Shown: one piece after another, positions 21,673-32,658 of the stretch | Position numbering within the stretch: position 1 is the stretch's first letter | Layout of the letters: every line of letters begins with the position of its first letter | From: Rhizophagus clarus | Lineage: Eukaryota; Glomeromycota; Glomeromycetes; Glomerales; Glomeraceae | Direction: 5' to 3' | DNA: 64,000 nt | Assembly: GCA_015698045.1 (NCBI GenBank) | Contig: BLAL01000160.1 | Location: 806,001-870,000 of the forward strand | Position numbers and translations under genes: made by a program | Notes under the pieces: generated by a model | Told to the model about the DNA's origin: nothing | What the model saw: the letters and a program-made list of their open reading frames with translations, nothing else | Database searches by the model: none

Positions 21673-23760
21673 TTTTTTGACATGTATAGTTAATTTTGCG
21701 CGTATTGACTCCTATTGACCGCGTATTTATATATATATATTTTTTTTTAGGCCAATTATTTCTAGCCAGTAGGTTTTTTTTCTAGTACCCACGGTAAGAA
21801 TAGTTGTTGAACTTTAATGTTTTAAAAAAATGTGTAACGCTATTCTTGTTCTTAATAACAGATAAACCTTAATGCATAAAAATAAATTGTATTTGTGACA
21901 AATTGCTTTAAAATAAATTTAAGAATTGTCCAAGAGTCGATTTTGCCTTGGTAGATTGTATATATCGTCAGTGATTATTCGTTATCGATAAGTTTCATTA
22001 GAAGAATATTGAGTTGTAAAAATCACTAATTTATGTAAATTTTCTAAAGTAAATTTTGATAAATCGTATTCCAATTCGCAGGGAACCTTGTTATTTTTAT
22101 AATATAATATATCAAACTCTGTTAATAAAATATAAACTTTTTATCTTCCTTTATAAGAATATAAAAAAATATTTTTGCTTAAATTCTGTTATTTAAGTTG
22201 TTGTATTTTTTTAATAAAAATAATAAAAAAAAAGTATTCTCTATATTTTTTGTTTATTCTCTTCTATTTATTTATTTAATTTTTTATAAAATTTATTAAT
22301 TTTCCTAGATTTCAAGTATCAGTCTATAATTTATAATAGGTTAACTTGCAATATTAGTATTGAATTATCTGATTTTGTTGTATCTAATGTCCATCAAAAA
22401 TTAATTTTTATGTGAAGATTCTTTTAATACAAGACTTCTTCATTTTGAGCTTTTTTAAACTCATTTTAGATTACATTTCAACTCAAAATGAAGGAAATTT
22501 CTAAAGTTCCCTTAAAAATATCCAAAGAAAAATCTGATTTAAAATATTTAATTATAAAGTTCATATCCAGAAGCCCAATGGGAATTCCTAAAAAAAAAAA
22601 GAAAAAAGAAAAAAAGAAAATTAGTTAACATTAAAAAAATAAAAGATTTCCATTCACAAAACTCATACATGAAAGTTTCAATATAAAATTCTGAAATGTT
22701 TGAGCATTTCTAAACAATAAAAGAAAAATAAAATAATGAGATTTATATTTAAAAAAAAAAATCCAAAAAAATCTCAAATATTATTATCTTTAGGAATAAG
22801 TGGCATTTTTTTTAAAAAGTCCCAAAGTATTTAAACTTCTATCTATAAAATTTATATCCAAGGCCTTTTAATATTCTCATAAGCTTGATTAGAAAGCCTA
22901 TAATAAAGTTTTGAACATAAAAAAAACAGATGAAATTAAATATGGAAAAAAAAAGTAAAACTCATTATAAAACTCATACATAAAATTCCTAAAGTAAAGT
23001 TTAAAGTGTCTTTAAAAATAAAAAATAAATAAAAATAAAATAAGAATCCATTATCCATCTAAGAAACTAGATAAAGTGGCTAATAATACTTCTTACATAA
23101 TGAAATGCAAGTCAAAAACATCTACATACTTTAATTCTAAATTATATTCTGACACCTGAAATCTTGAAAAAATAAATAAGTCCAAGTGTATTTTATGAAA
23201 AATAAAATAAATAAAAAGATAAAAAATATAAAGAATACTACTTTTTCTTTATTTTTGTTAAAAAAAATACATCAACTTCCAGCAAAGATCCAAGTTGAAT
23301 AACAGAAGTTAAGTAAAAAAAACTTTTTTATATTCTCATAGAGGATGATAAAAAGTTTATTTTTTTACTAATTGAGTTTGGTGTAAAAATGAGATGTTGC
23401 ACATCAATTTCAATTAATTTTAACCGATTTTGATCTATATACATCTACTCTGTAGTATTTAATGACAATGCTGTGTCACAATTTATTTTAATCGATTCAT
23501 AATAAGAAAATTTTGGAGATTTGTCAGATATCCGTCGGATGAATCCGTTATTATTCATCATCCGACATATCCGATCCGTTATTTATCATTTATTCGATCC
23601 GTCAATGTATCCGTCATTCGTTTATCTGCTAGATAACGGATATCCGTCAGACTATCCGGATAACATCTTAATGGATTGGAACATTATTGTAAATATGCAA
23701 CGATAATATTTATTAACTCCCATATTACTGATCTCAGACACGAATAAAGTGACACTATAA

Positions 23761-23793
<33 letters not shown>

Positions 23794-24594
23794 TAGTGAA
23801 TAATAAATTTGTTTTTTAGGTAAATTATTGAATGCCTTGGGAGCGTTTAATGATGTTAAACACAAATTACCTTGAGAGTCATATTAAATTATAATTCTTA
23901 CGCCGTTGTTAGTCATTATACTACCCACGCAGTAGAATTATTCATTAGAACAAGATTTAAGGTATTTATTTAATAAAATAATCATGGTATAGAAATATAG
24001 AAATTTCATGTAAGAACCTTCCTTAGAATAGAGATTATTCAGAATCTTTAATAAAGGATAATTCGCTTCTAAGTTCATTGGTTAGGCTGTAGTAACTTTT
24101 AATACCATTGAACTCAGTCGATTTTTATCGCTGGTTTTGTATTGTACATATGAAAAAAAAAAGTTTTACTATTCTTGCAGTAATATTTGTATTGATTTTT
24201 ACTTATTACAATTTACAAATAACTTCAATTTTTTGATAGGATCGACTCCACACTGCAGTATCTGGGGGGCTATATGTTTTGGGTAGTACAGGTGACATCC
24301 GAGGTTTGTGACAAATAGAGATCAGACTAGTCAAAAAAAACTAAGTCGCTGAGATAAATATAAACAACGCGAACACGGCCATCACGTGAACGGTGACGGT
24401 TAGACATCACATCTCTCCGAGGGTAGTGTGGTAAGATTTCCCAGTATCTGGTAATATAAGTGAAAATCATTTTTGCAGAATTTGGTTAAAAAAAAAATAA
24501 CTATCTTAATGTTGTACAAAAATACAACAAATATATAAGGTTAACTCATTTATTTATTAAGAATTAATTCTCTTTTTTTTTCCCGTCATTTATT
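21673..24594. other. Non-coding spacer with microsatellite and TE-like fragment
   Basis: No gene recognised. It holds an AAT microsatellite at about 23760-23793, an ATCCGT-rich block at 23520-23660 (listed separately) and a less AT-rich stretch at 24230-24440 just upstream of the BTB gene, with CAGTATCTGG twice and a CATCAC/GTGACGG foldback. That last stretch could be promoter or an RNA gene. Confidence 0.45.
23520..23660. repeat. ATCCGT/GGAT-rich block resembling a transposon subterminal region
   Basis: ATCCGTCGGAT, ATCCGTTAT, ATCCGTCATTCG and GATAACGGATATCCGTC recur in both orientations over 140 bp. The word set resembles the subterminal repeats of the hAT at 5719-10659, but I found no clear terminal repeats or target duplication. 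The 61-codon ORF across it is fortuitous. Confidence 0.45.
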
Positions 24595-26079
24595 ATGGTT
24601 GACAGTGAACTTTTACCAAAATTATCACAAAATTTGCTAGAAATTTTAAATGATGAAGAATATTATGATATTACTATTGAAGTTGGTAATGATCCTTACG
24701 TAAAAACATTTCGTGCACATATGGTTATTTTACATTATCGTTCTTCTTATTTGAAAAGAATTTTATCAATTAATAATAAGAAAAATGATAGAACTTTAAC
24801 ACATATTAAGTTACCAAACATTTCACCTGAAACTTTTCAAATAATTTTAAAGTAAGATAAAGTTTAACAAATAATTGTTTACTTTAAATAAAAAAAAAAA
24901 TTTTTTTAATTTCACGAATATTTATATTTTAGGTATATTTATGGCGGAAAAGTTTCTTTGAATGAATTTGATAATTCGGATATAATTAAAGTTTTAGTTG
25001 CTGCAAAGGAACTTGGTCTTCAGGAATTAGTTACCTATTCACAATCCTTTTTGGTTAAAAATAAAACAGATTGGATGGAACAAAATTTTAATTTGGTATA
25101 TCAAGTAAGCTTTGAAAATGATTCTTTTTTAGAACTTCAAAAATATTGTACTGACTTAATGATCAGTGAACCAAATAAGATATTCAATTCAATAAATTTT
25201 TCTTCAATTCCGGAAAAACTTTTGATCTCTATAATTCAAAATGATAATCTTCAAATAAGTGAAGTTCAAGTTTGGGATCATGTACTTAAATGGGGAATTG
25301 CTCAAAATCCTGAACTTCCTTCTGATGTTACAAATTATTCAGATGATGATTTTAATACTTTAAAGAATACTTTACAACAGTGTATTCCATTTATTAGATT
25401 CTATAATTTAACTTCTAAAGAATTCTTAGACAAAATATTACCTTATGAACAAATTTTACCAAAGGAATTATATAAAGATTTACTGATAGCTTTTATAAGT
25501 CTTTCGGATCCTAATAGCAAACCAAGTGATAAATCAAAACCTCGTATACCTAGAAAAATTGATTCAAAAAATATTAATTCAAAAATTATTACATTTCAAC
25601 ATGCTGAATTAATCTCCAAATGGATTGATAGATTAGAAATTACTGACATGTTAACTTCTTCATATGAGTTCAAATTGTTATTTCGCGGATCTCGAGATGG
25701 ATTTAATTCTAGAAATTTTCATAAAAATTGCGATAATAAACCTCGTACTGTAACAATTATTAAAGTGGGAGGCAGTAGTGAAATTCTTGGAGGATATAAT
25801 CCACTTGAATGGAAATCTAATGATAGTTTTATGACCACTAAAGATAGTTTTATATTCTCTTTTGATAATAGTATTGGAGATTACATCCTAAGTCGTGTAG
25901 CAAATGAAAATAGAGCTGTTTTTAATAGTTCTGATTATGGTCCATCATTTGGTAAAAGTGATCTTATTGTATGGGATTTTGGTGATAGTTATACCTATAA
26001 AAGTTGTTATGAAAAACCTATTAGAAAAACAACAAATGACTTTATTGTAGAAGAATGTGAAGTATTTCAAATTTTATAA
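24595..26079 (+). CDS. BTB-BACK-TLDc domain protein
   Basis: Two exons, 24595-24851 and 24933-26079 (81-bp intron splitting Lys before YIYGGKV), give 467 residues. Residues 1-105 form a BTB/POZ fold (YYDITIEVGND, FRAHMVILHYRSSYLKRIL, LPNISPETFQIILKYIYGG), then a BACK-like helical region (NKTDWMEQNFNLVYQVSF; VWDHVLKWGIAQNP) to about 240, and a C-terminal TLDc domain (FKLLFRGSRDGF, ILGGYNPLEW, DSFIFSF, YGPSFG, ECEVFQIL). BTB proteins usually dimerise and bind cullin-3 as substrate adaptors; TLDc domains are linked to oxidative-stress roles and V-ATPase binding. The combination is hugely expanded in Rhizophagus. The exact role of this copy is unknown. Complete and undamaged. Confidence 0.9.
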
Positions 26080-27026
26080 GACTGATATTTGAATTCATAT
26101 CAATTTATTTTAGTACCAATTTACTTTCTTAGAAAGAAATAATAAATTAATGATATATTATATATTTATCGTGTTTGTTTTTTATTTTAAATTTTCAACA
26201 AATTAAGTATATGTCAAATCTTAATTTGAACATTTTTATTTCAATATAAATTTCATAAGCAATGTTTGATTAATTCAAAACGTGAACGTAAAAGAATATT
26301 GAGAAAAGATTTAATGTTAAAACTTATTATTGATAATTCAGAAGTAAAGGAGATACTATTATTGAGAATTAAATTTGGGACAGTCAAATTTTGGGCTACA
26401 GTAATCGTAATATTAGGAGAAGTTATACAATTTTGTAAAGCGTAAGACTGTGATAAGAAAATGTAGTTCGTTTTAAAAAAAATGTTTAGAATCAAATTTT
26501 GGGAATCCTATCGGCTTTACGTTGTTCTATCGAAACTAATATTCATATGTTGATCCAGATATCACGTTCTGTCGCAAATCAATCAATAAAATGGCATTGC
26601 ATTCTCTTAAACATTAAATAAAATCAAAAAAGTCTGGATACTTGAAAACCAAGCAAATAATTTAATAAAAATTAAAGAAAATAGATTAATAATTTATAAT
26701 AATTTATTATAATTTCAGTTATTTATTAATAAGTATAATTTATTTTTAAACAATTATTTTTTTATATTTTTTTTAAAGTATTGCACAATTGTTTTGTCTA
26801 TGCTATTTATACTCCAAATCTAAATTTTCTATTGATTAAAGTATTTTTTATTTAAAAATTGATCTCTCGATTACATATACGTTTAACCTTTTAAGTTTTT
26901 AACTCGTAATGTGACACAACTGCTGCGCCAGTTATACGAATAATTCTAAATTTGGCTTCATTGTATGTACAGTATAACATACACAAATAATTGCAGATCA
27001 TAAGGTACACTCTTTCCATTTAAACA
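26080..27026. other. Spacer between tandem BTB-TLDc genes
   Basis: AT-rich, no supported gene. An open stretch on the minus strand at 26253-26495 has no recognisable motif and is probably chance. Confidence 0.5.
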
Positions 27027-28513
27027 ATGTCTTGGCAAGAAAATGTTAATGACGATTATGAAAGATTATTTGAAATTGACGAAGGATACGATGTTATTAT
27101 TTATGCTGGCGAAAACGAAAATGTTGAAGAATTACACGCACATTCAATCGTTTTACGTATCAGATCACAATATTTTCGTACAGCACTTTCTAATAAATGG
27201 GCAAAGAAAGAGGACGGGAAATTTATTTTAGAAAAACCAAATATCTCTCCAACCATTTTTAAAATAATTTTAAGGTACTAATAAATATATTTAAATGTGC
27301 TTATATGCTATAAAATATTAATATCTTTCAAAAAATTTTTAGATTTATTTATTGTGGAAAAATTGATATGAAGAAATTAGAAGGGCTTGAATTATTGAAA
27401 CTGTTAATAGCAATTGATGAAATTAACATTCAATCTTTAATTCCTCAAATTGAAAAATATTTAATTAAACATCAATACAAATTTTTACAACAAAATCCTG
27501 CGGGAATTCTTGAAAAAATTTATCAAAATGAAGCTTTTACAAATTTATTGAATTATTGTCTCGATAAAATTTGTGAAGAACCTGAAATATTATTTAATAC
27601 TGACAAGTTTATTAAATTAAAGGCGCCTATAATTGAATTACTTTTAAAACGGGATGATTTATGTTTAAAAGAAATTGAAATATGGGATAACTTGATAAAA
27701 TGGGCTTTTGCACAAAATTCTACTATTCCAAAAGATGTTACTAAATGGAACAAAGAGGAGGTCATAATTATGGAAAGAGCTCTTCATAGATATATCCATT
27801 TAATTAGATTTTATCATATATCCTCAGAAGATTTTCATGATAAAGTATATCCTTTGAAAGAAATATTGCCAAAAGATTTGATTAATAACCTTTTAACATT
27901 TTATTTGGTGCCAAATAGAGAAACGAATATTGATAAACAACTTCCTAGACAATCAAAATCAAAATCAAAATATGATTCAGTTATTATTGACTTTCGACAT
28001 TTTGCATTATTTGCTAGTTGGATTGATAGAAAAAGTGATAATTATTCGAGAAACATTCCCTATATTTTCAATTTACTTTATCGTTCTAGTAGAGATGGTA
28101 ACACCATTGAAAAATTTCATGAAAAAACAGATAATAAAGGATCCAACATTGTTGTTGCAAAAATTAAAAATACAGATCAAATAATTGGGGGATATAATCC
28201 ATTGGATTGGAATGGACATAGTACTTTTAAACGTACAGCCGATAGTTTTATATTTTTACTTGATTACAAAAATACTAATACAGATAAAATAGGAAGAGTG
28301 GTTGATAAAGAGCATGCTATATTTTGCGCTCCTAATTATGGTCCAATGTTTGGTCAATGTAAACATGCTAGCTGTGATATAGAATTACGCGTTCGAATTT
28401 TCAGTAATTACGAAAAATGGAGTTCACAACCAAGTTCTTATCCTGATATAGGAATACCAAGAAATTATGAGATTGAAAATTATGAAGTTTTTCAAGTTAT
28501 TAAAAAGAATTAA
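27027..28513 (+). CDS. BTB-BACK-TLDc domain protein, tandem paralogue
   Basis: Two exons, 27027-27274 and 27343-28513 (68-bp intron before FIYCGKI), give 472 residues. The intron sits at the same place in the BTB domain as in the gene at 24595, so the pair arose by tandem duplication followed by strong divergence. BTB: GYDVIIYAGEN, LHAHSIVLRIRSQYFRTAL, NISPTIFKIILRFIYCG. BACK region: IEIWDNLIKWAFAQNS and HLIRFYHISSEDFHDKV. A short Lys/Ser linker (QSKSKSKYDS) precedes TLDc: FNLLYRSSRDG, IIGGYNPLDWNG, ADSFIFLLD, NYGPMFGQ, ENYEVFQVI. Likely a cullin-3-type adaptor or scaffold by family; substrate unknown. Complete. Confidence 0.9.
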
Positions 28514-29990
28514 AAAACGAATTTCACTTAGAATTTAAGATTTTATGTAACATTTATAGTATTAAATTAATATTTAAGAAAAATGACTTTCATAAGTAAA
28601 TTTGTTAATATTCTAAGCATATAATATAACGGTAATTTGTTCGAACTTAGCTTAATACAATATTATAAATGGTTTGTGAAAATAAATTCAATATTCCTGA
28701 AATATTTCATTATAACAGTATATTCCGACATTTTCAAAAAAATTTCAAGATGTTCTTGCAATTATATAAATAGAGTATTAATTATAAACCGTAGTTTACT
28801 AAATTGAGGTTTATTATTGAGGAAATTAAATTTTCAATGAAATTCGTAATATCTCGTTAATTTTGATAAAATATGAAGTTTTAGATGATGATATTACGTT
28901 ATAATCCCCAGGAGCCCAGACATAAGATGACTCGGTTACCCACTGCTGGATGTACTCCACCAGGAATTTCGTTTGCAATAATTTTTCCTTTAATCAAACG
29001 GAAAATTCCGCGAGCGAGATGTCACTGAAAACTCATTTCTTTTGATTCTGTTGTAATCTCTTTGGTTGTCTTACTCTATCGAGTTCAAGCAGTCTATTCT
29101 TTTGATTATTATGTTGTACGTCAGGTACCGATTTGCGTCAGATGACAACTGACGCGCGCAAGTCGCAACCAGTTATTAATGCGCCATGATTGGTAGATAC
29201 ATAAAGTAAACAAACCAAATAAGTAAAAAAAACAAACAACCTATCGTATATATGATTAAACCATAAAATTGTGATCGGCAGATGACCAGGAGAACAGCTG
29301 CGTCAATGCGAAAATAGTATACAAACATTATCAGATGAAGTCCACACGATTAAAACTGATTTATACGATTAACATGTGTCTAGATTATAATCCAATTGCT
29401 TTGAAGAATTAAATTGAGAAAATATTGCTGTATTCAGAACGATTTCTAAAAAAAAATAAAGGTAAGTGTGTTATTTTTTGTAACAATACTAAAGAGATAT
29501 ATTATAAGTTTATTGAATAGGCGTAAAAATGAATGGTTTTTGATAAAATGCATTTTTCTTGGTCTAGATTCTCTCGTACACACGATTTTATAATATTTTC
29601 AATCCACATTTAACTTTTCCTGACGACAAACTTTATTTTTAGGCACGTGATTGTAGACGACTTTTATTGACAGGTTAAACAGATCTCGCTATTTAAATTA
29701 CGTCAATTACTACGGCAAATCCCAGAAACGTCAGTGATTGAATATATATTTTACGTAAGAAGTTTAGTACGAGAACGGTATAAAAAAACAAAAAATAGCA
29801 CTAATAGAATTTCACAAAATATTCAGAGTCGATAAATTGTGCTTTATTTATAAAAATAGCATTTGTCGTACGCAATAAAATAAAAAAAAAAATAAAATTA
29901 CAGTGGTTCAAGACTTATTCCTAAATACATGTGAAATTTGTTCTTACTAGACCAGCATAATCACTTGTAAAAAATCACATAAACGGGAAC
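28514..29990. other. Non-coding spacer
   Basis: No supported gene. A slightly GC-richer patch at 28900-29300 contains a hairpin GCGTCAG / CTGACGC with 7-base loop near 29135-29160, and a 40-codon minus-strand open stretch at about 28905-29030 (EIPGGVHPAVGNRV) lacking a start codon. Confidence 0.4.
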
Positions 29991-30190
29991 TTAATTTTGC
30001 GTTGCTTGTTCCAATTCTTCCGTTTTATCTTGAGTTTCTTTAATTTCATTTTCGATTTTTTCAAAGCTTTCTTGCATTAGTGCATCTCGCTCTTGTAATC
30101 TTTCTTCGATTTTCTCGTTTTCTTTCTTATATTCTCAGTAACTTCTTTGAGTATTTCAAGAAGTTTCTTACTAGCACTGCCGTCCGACAT
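29991..30190 (-). pseudogene. Small coiled-coil protein ORF with one frameshift
   Basis: From ATG at 30190 the frame reads MSDGSASKKLLEILKEVTEN and then shifts; in the next frame it continues with KIEERLQERDALMQESFEKI and EIKETQDKTEELEQATQN to a stop at 29991-29993. The two halves together form one continuous amphipathic heptad pattern of about 66 residues, so a single indel around 30130-30140 (AGAAAGAAAACG) split one short coiled-coil gene. No signal peptide or membrane segment. Family not recognised. It could be functional if the window carries a sequencing error. Confidence 0.5.
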
Positions 30191-32658
30191 GTTAAAAATA
30201 GTTACGGTACGAAGTATTTCTTTTTGTGTTAATAAAAGCAAACGAGCTTTGAAGAAGTGATAATTTTTATTTTATTTTTTTTTTTTATGTAAAAAATAAG
30301 TTTGTATGAAAAATTTGATGCGCTTCTTAAACGAAGAGAATTTTTTTTAGTCTGTATAAAAATTTTAATGCGCTTTTTATTAGAGACTGGTTAATAGAGT
30401 TTTTTTTAAAAAGTCAGACAATCGTATTACCTGTGTGGTTTTTTTTGGTGTGATGCTGATTTGATTCCTGACAGGTCTAGGTTATATATTGAGGACAACA
30501 ATTAATGATAAGTCAAGTGATCATTTTTGAAGATAATCGTCATCATATTTTTATTAAACAAAGAAAAAGGAAATATTAACCATATTATCGAATTAAATAA
30601 GGAAGTTAATAAAATATATTTGTACTTCCAATCCTTCTTTCGTTTGTTTCGTTTGTTTCTTTACTTCTGATATTTAACTTTTCGGGTCATGCGTTGACCG
30701 ATTAAAAGACCGTATAATTGACTTCTTAAAATTTTGATTATCTCTGAGTCCATCATCATAATTACTGCGCATAGCGTCAATTTGATAAATTTTAGGCCAT
30801 TTGACCTAGGATTAGTGATGTTGTCAACCGAGTGGTGTGTATGTATCATTTATGTGCAAGTTGGGAAGTAATTACCCGTTTCATCTAGCTCCTGAGAGAA
30901 AAGAGAAAGAATGAAGGAAGGAAAGGGCAAAGGGAAAAAAGAAAGGTGAGTTATCAGGGATAAAAACAACAGTAAATATTTTGAGATACGATGTAACTTT
31001 TCACACAGGTAATTTTTTTCGCATAAGTAATCATTTCACATGAATCGAACCAGCTAACGCATATATAAATTATGAATTATAGTGTGTTATATAACACGTT
31101 CTAGTTATATAACACATTCTAATTATAAATCTACTTGACATGATGTACTATATCTATTTGTCCAATTATGTCATAAATAAGATAAGAAATTTTATTGTTA
31201 AAATAAAAAAATAAAATAAAATAAAATAAATAAAATAAAAACGCGATGCGGGAGAAATTTTAAAATCGAATTTTTTAGTATTTTAATAAAAAATAATTTT
31301 ACCTTAATATTTAAGGGAATCGGTTATCTGTTATGTTCATTTTCTAAGATGTAGCGCCTGATTCTTGAAACGTATAATTGTGTACAATTAGTTGGGTGAC
31401 AAATTTTTATTGCTAAATTTTTATCATGGATTATGGGTATTAAATCCAGAAATTACTTCATCTTTGAATTTCAGAGTTGATAGAAAGACAAGGAGAAAAA
31501 TCTGTGAAAGTACTTAGTAGTTTATAAAAATAATATTATTAGTTGCGTAAGCTACGAAGACTTGTTAAATTTTTTATTGAAAGATTCCAAATTAATAAAT
31601 TAATACAATCATGCAACTTTATGATAAAGTCTAGCACTGCACTGCCTAAAGTACCCCGTCTTTTACAATTTACCCAGTTTAAAAATTGAATGATACCCGG
31701 GGTACTTTGTGTGATACCGGGTATTATATGAGAGATAATTTTTACTAGAATTATAATAGAATAAAAGGGGGGTACTAACCAAGAGTAAAATTTTTGTATT
31801 CTAGTAAAATACCCAGGTCTTTTAAAGTGAGGTACGCTTAAAGGGCTTTCATGATGAGTACAATAACAAGTGAAAATTATATTATTGGCAAAGTTCAATC
31901 AGCTTCTAACCAACCTTTTTTTGCCTACCCGTTACCACGCATCGATGACATATTTACGTAATAATAATATTTTTTTTCGTAAATTTACTTAAAAAACGAA
32001 AAGAAAACTTGGTTTTTATATGTAATTTTGCAAGAGGAAAACCGTTTTTGCGTAAAATGCAAAAAACCGAATTTTTATTATAACAGGAAGCTTTTTTAAG
32101 TTGTATGATGATTAATGTTCGTTTCTTCTCATTATTTATCAATATATTCTTCCGAAAGGTAGTAAGAAGTTGGTGAACTGTCTCACTTTAAACTTGAGAG
32201 AGACAATGATTTAGCAGTTAATGAAAATTTTCCTTTAAGCCTAAGAGAAATAATAACGTTGATGGAACTTTTAATTGAAATTAATTGATTTACACTTAAG
32301 AATTCGGAATAAATAATTAGAAAATATAATATTATAACCCACTATTTGGGAATTATTAATTTATTTATAATTGTTTTATTTGTTCTTTTACAAATATAGT
32401 AATATATGAAAGTTATCATGGTATTTCATGGTAATATTCTAAAAGATTTTACAAACTCTTATTTTAATAATAATAATACTTAATATAAAAATCCATAATT
32501 AAAAATAGGCAAAATAAAACTTTACAAATTAACAATTAAAAATTGGTTTTATATATACATATTAATTATCTAAAATAAAGGAAATTATTCATATTCAAAA
32601 ATCTTACCTGTAAAAATTCAAATATAGAATATTTTAAAATTAGGATTTAGCAGTAAAA
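30191..32658. other. Non-coding spacer with simple repeats and a degenerate foldback
   Basis: AAAAT-type microsatellite at 31200-31243. Around 31634-31848 several GGGTAC/ACCCGG words occur in both orientations, including a perfect 12-bp inverted pair TTTTACTAGAAT / ATTCTAGTAAAA about 50 bp apart; this looks like a decayed MITE. The 119-codon minus-strand ORF covering it (31539-31898) shows no domain. No gene supported. Confidence 0.45.

Noticed and set aside
26253-26495. 80-codon minus-strand ORF between the BTB genes
   Set aside because: Repetitive Ile/Ser/Asn composition, no domain, probably chance in AT-rich DNA.
28905-29030. 40-codon minus-strand open stretch EIPGGVHPAVGNRV
   Set aside because: No start codon, preceded by TGA, no acceptor in a usable phase and no family recognised.
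31030-31062. tRNA-like B box (GGTTCGATTC on the minus strand)
   Set aside because: The flanks do not form a T arm and no acceptor stem or anticodon arm could be drawn.
31539-31898. 119-codon minus-strand ORF
   Set aside because: Lies across a degenerate foldback, no domain, composition like intergenic DNA.
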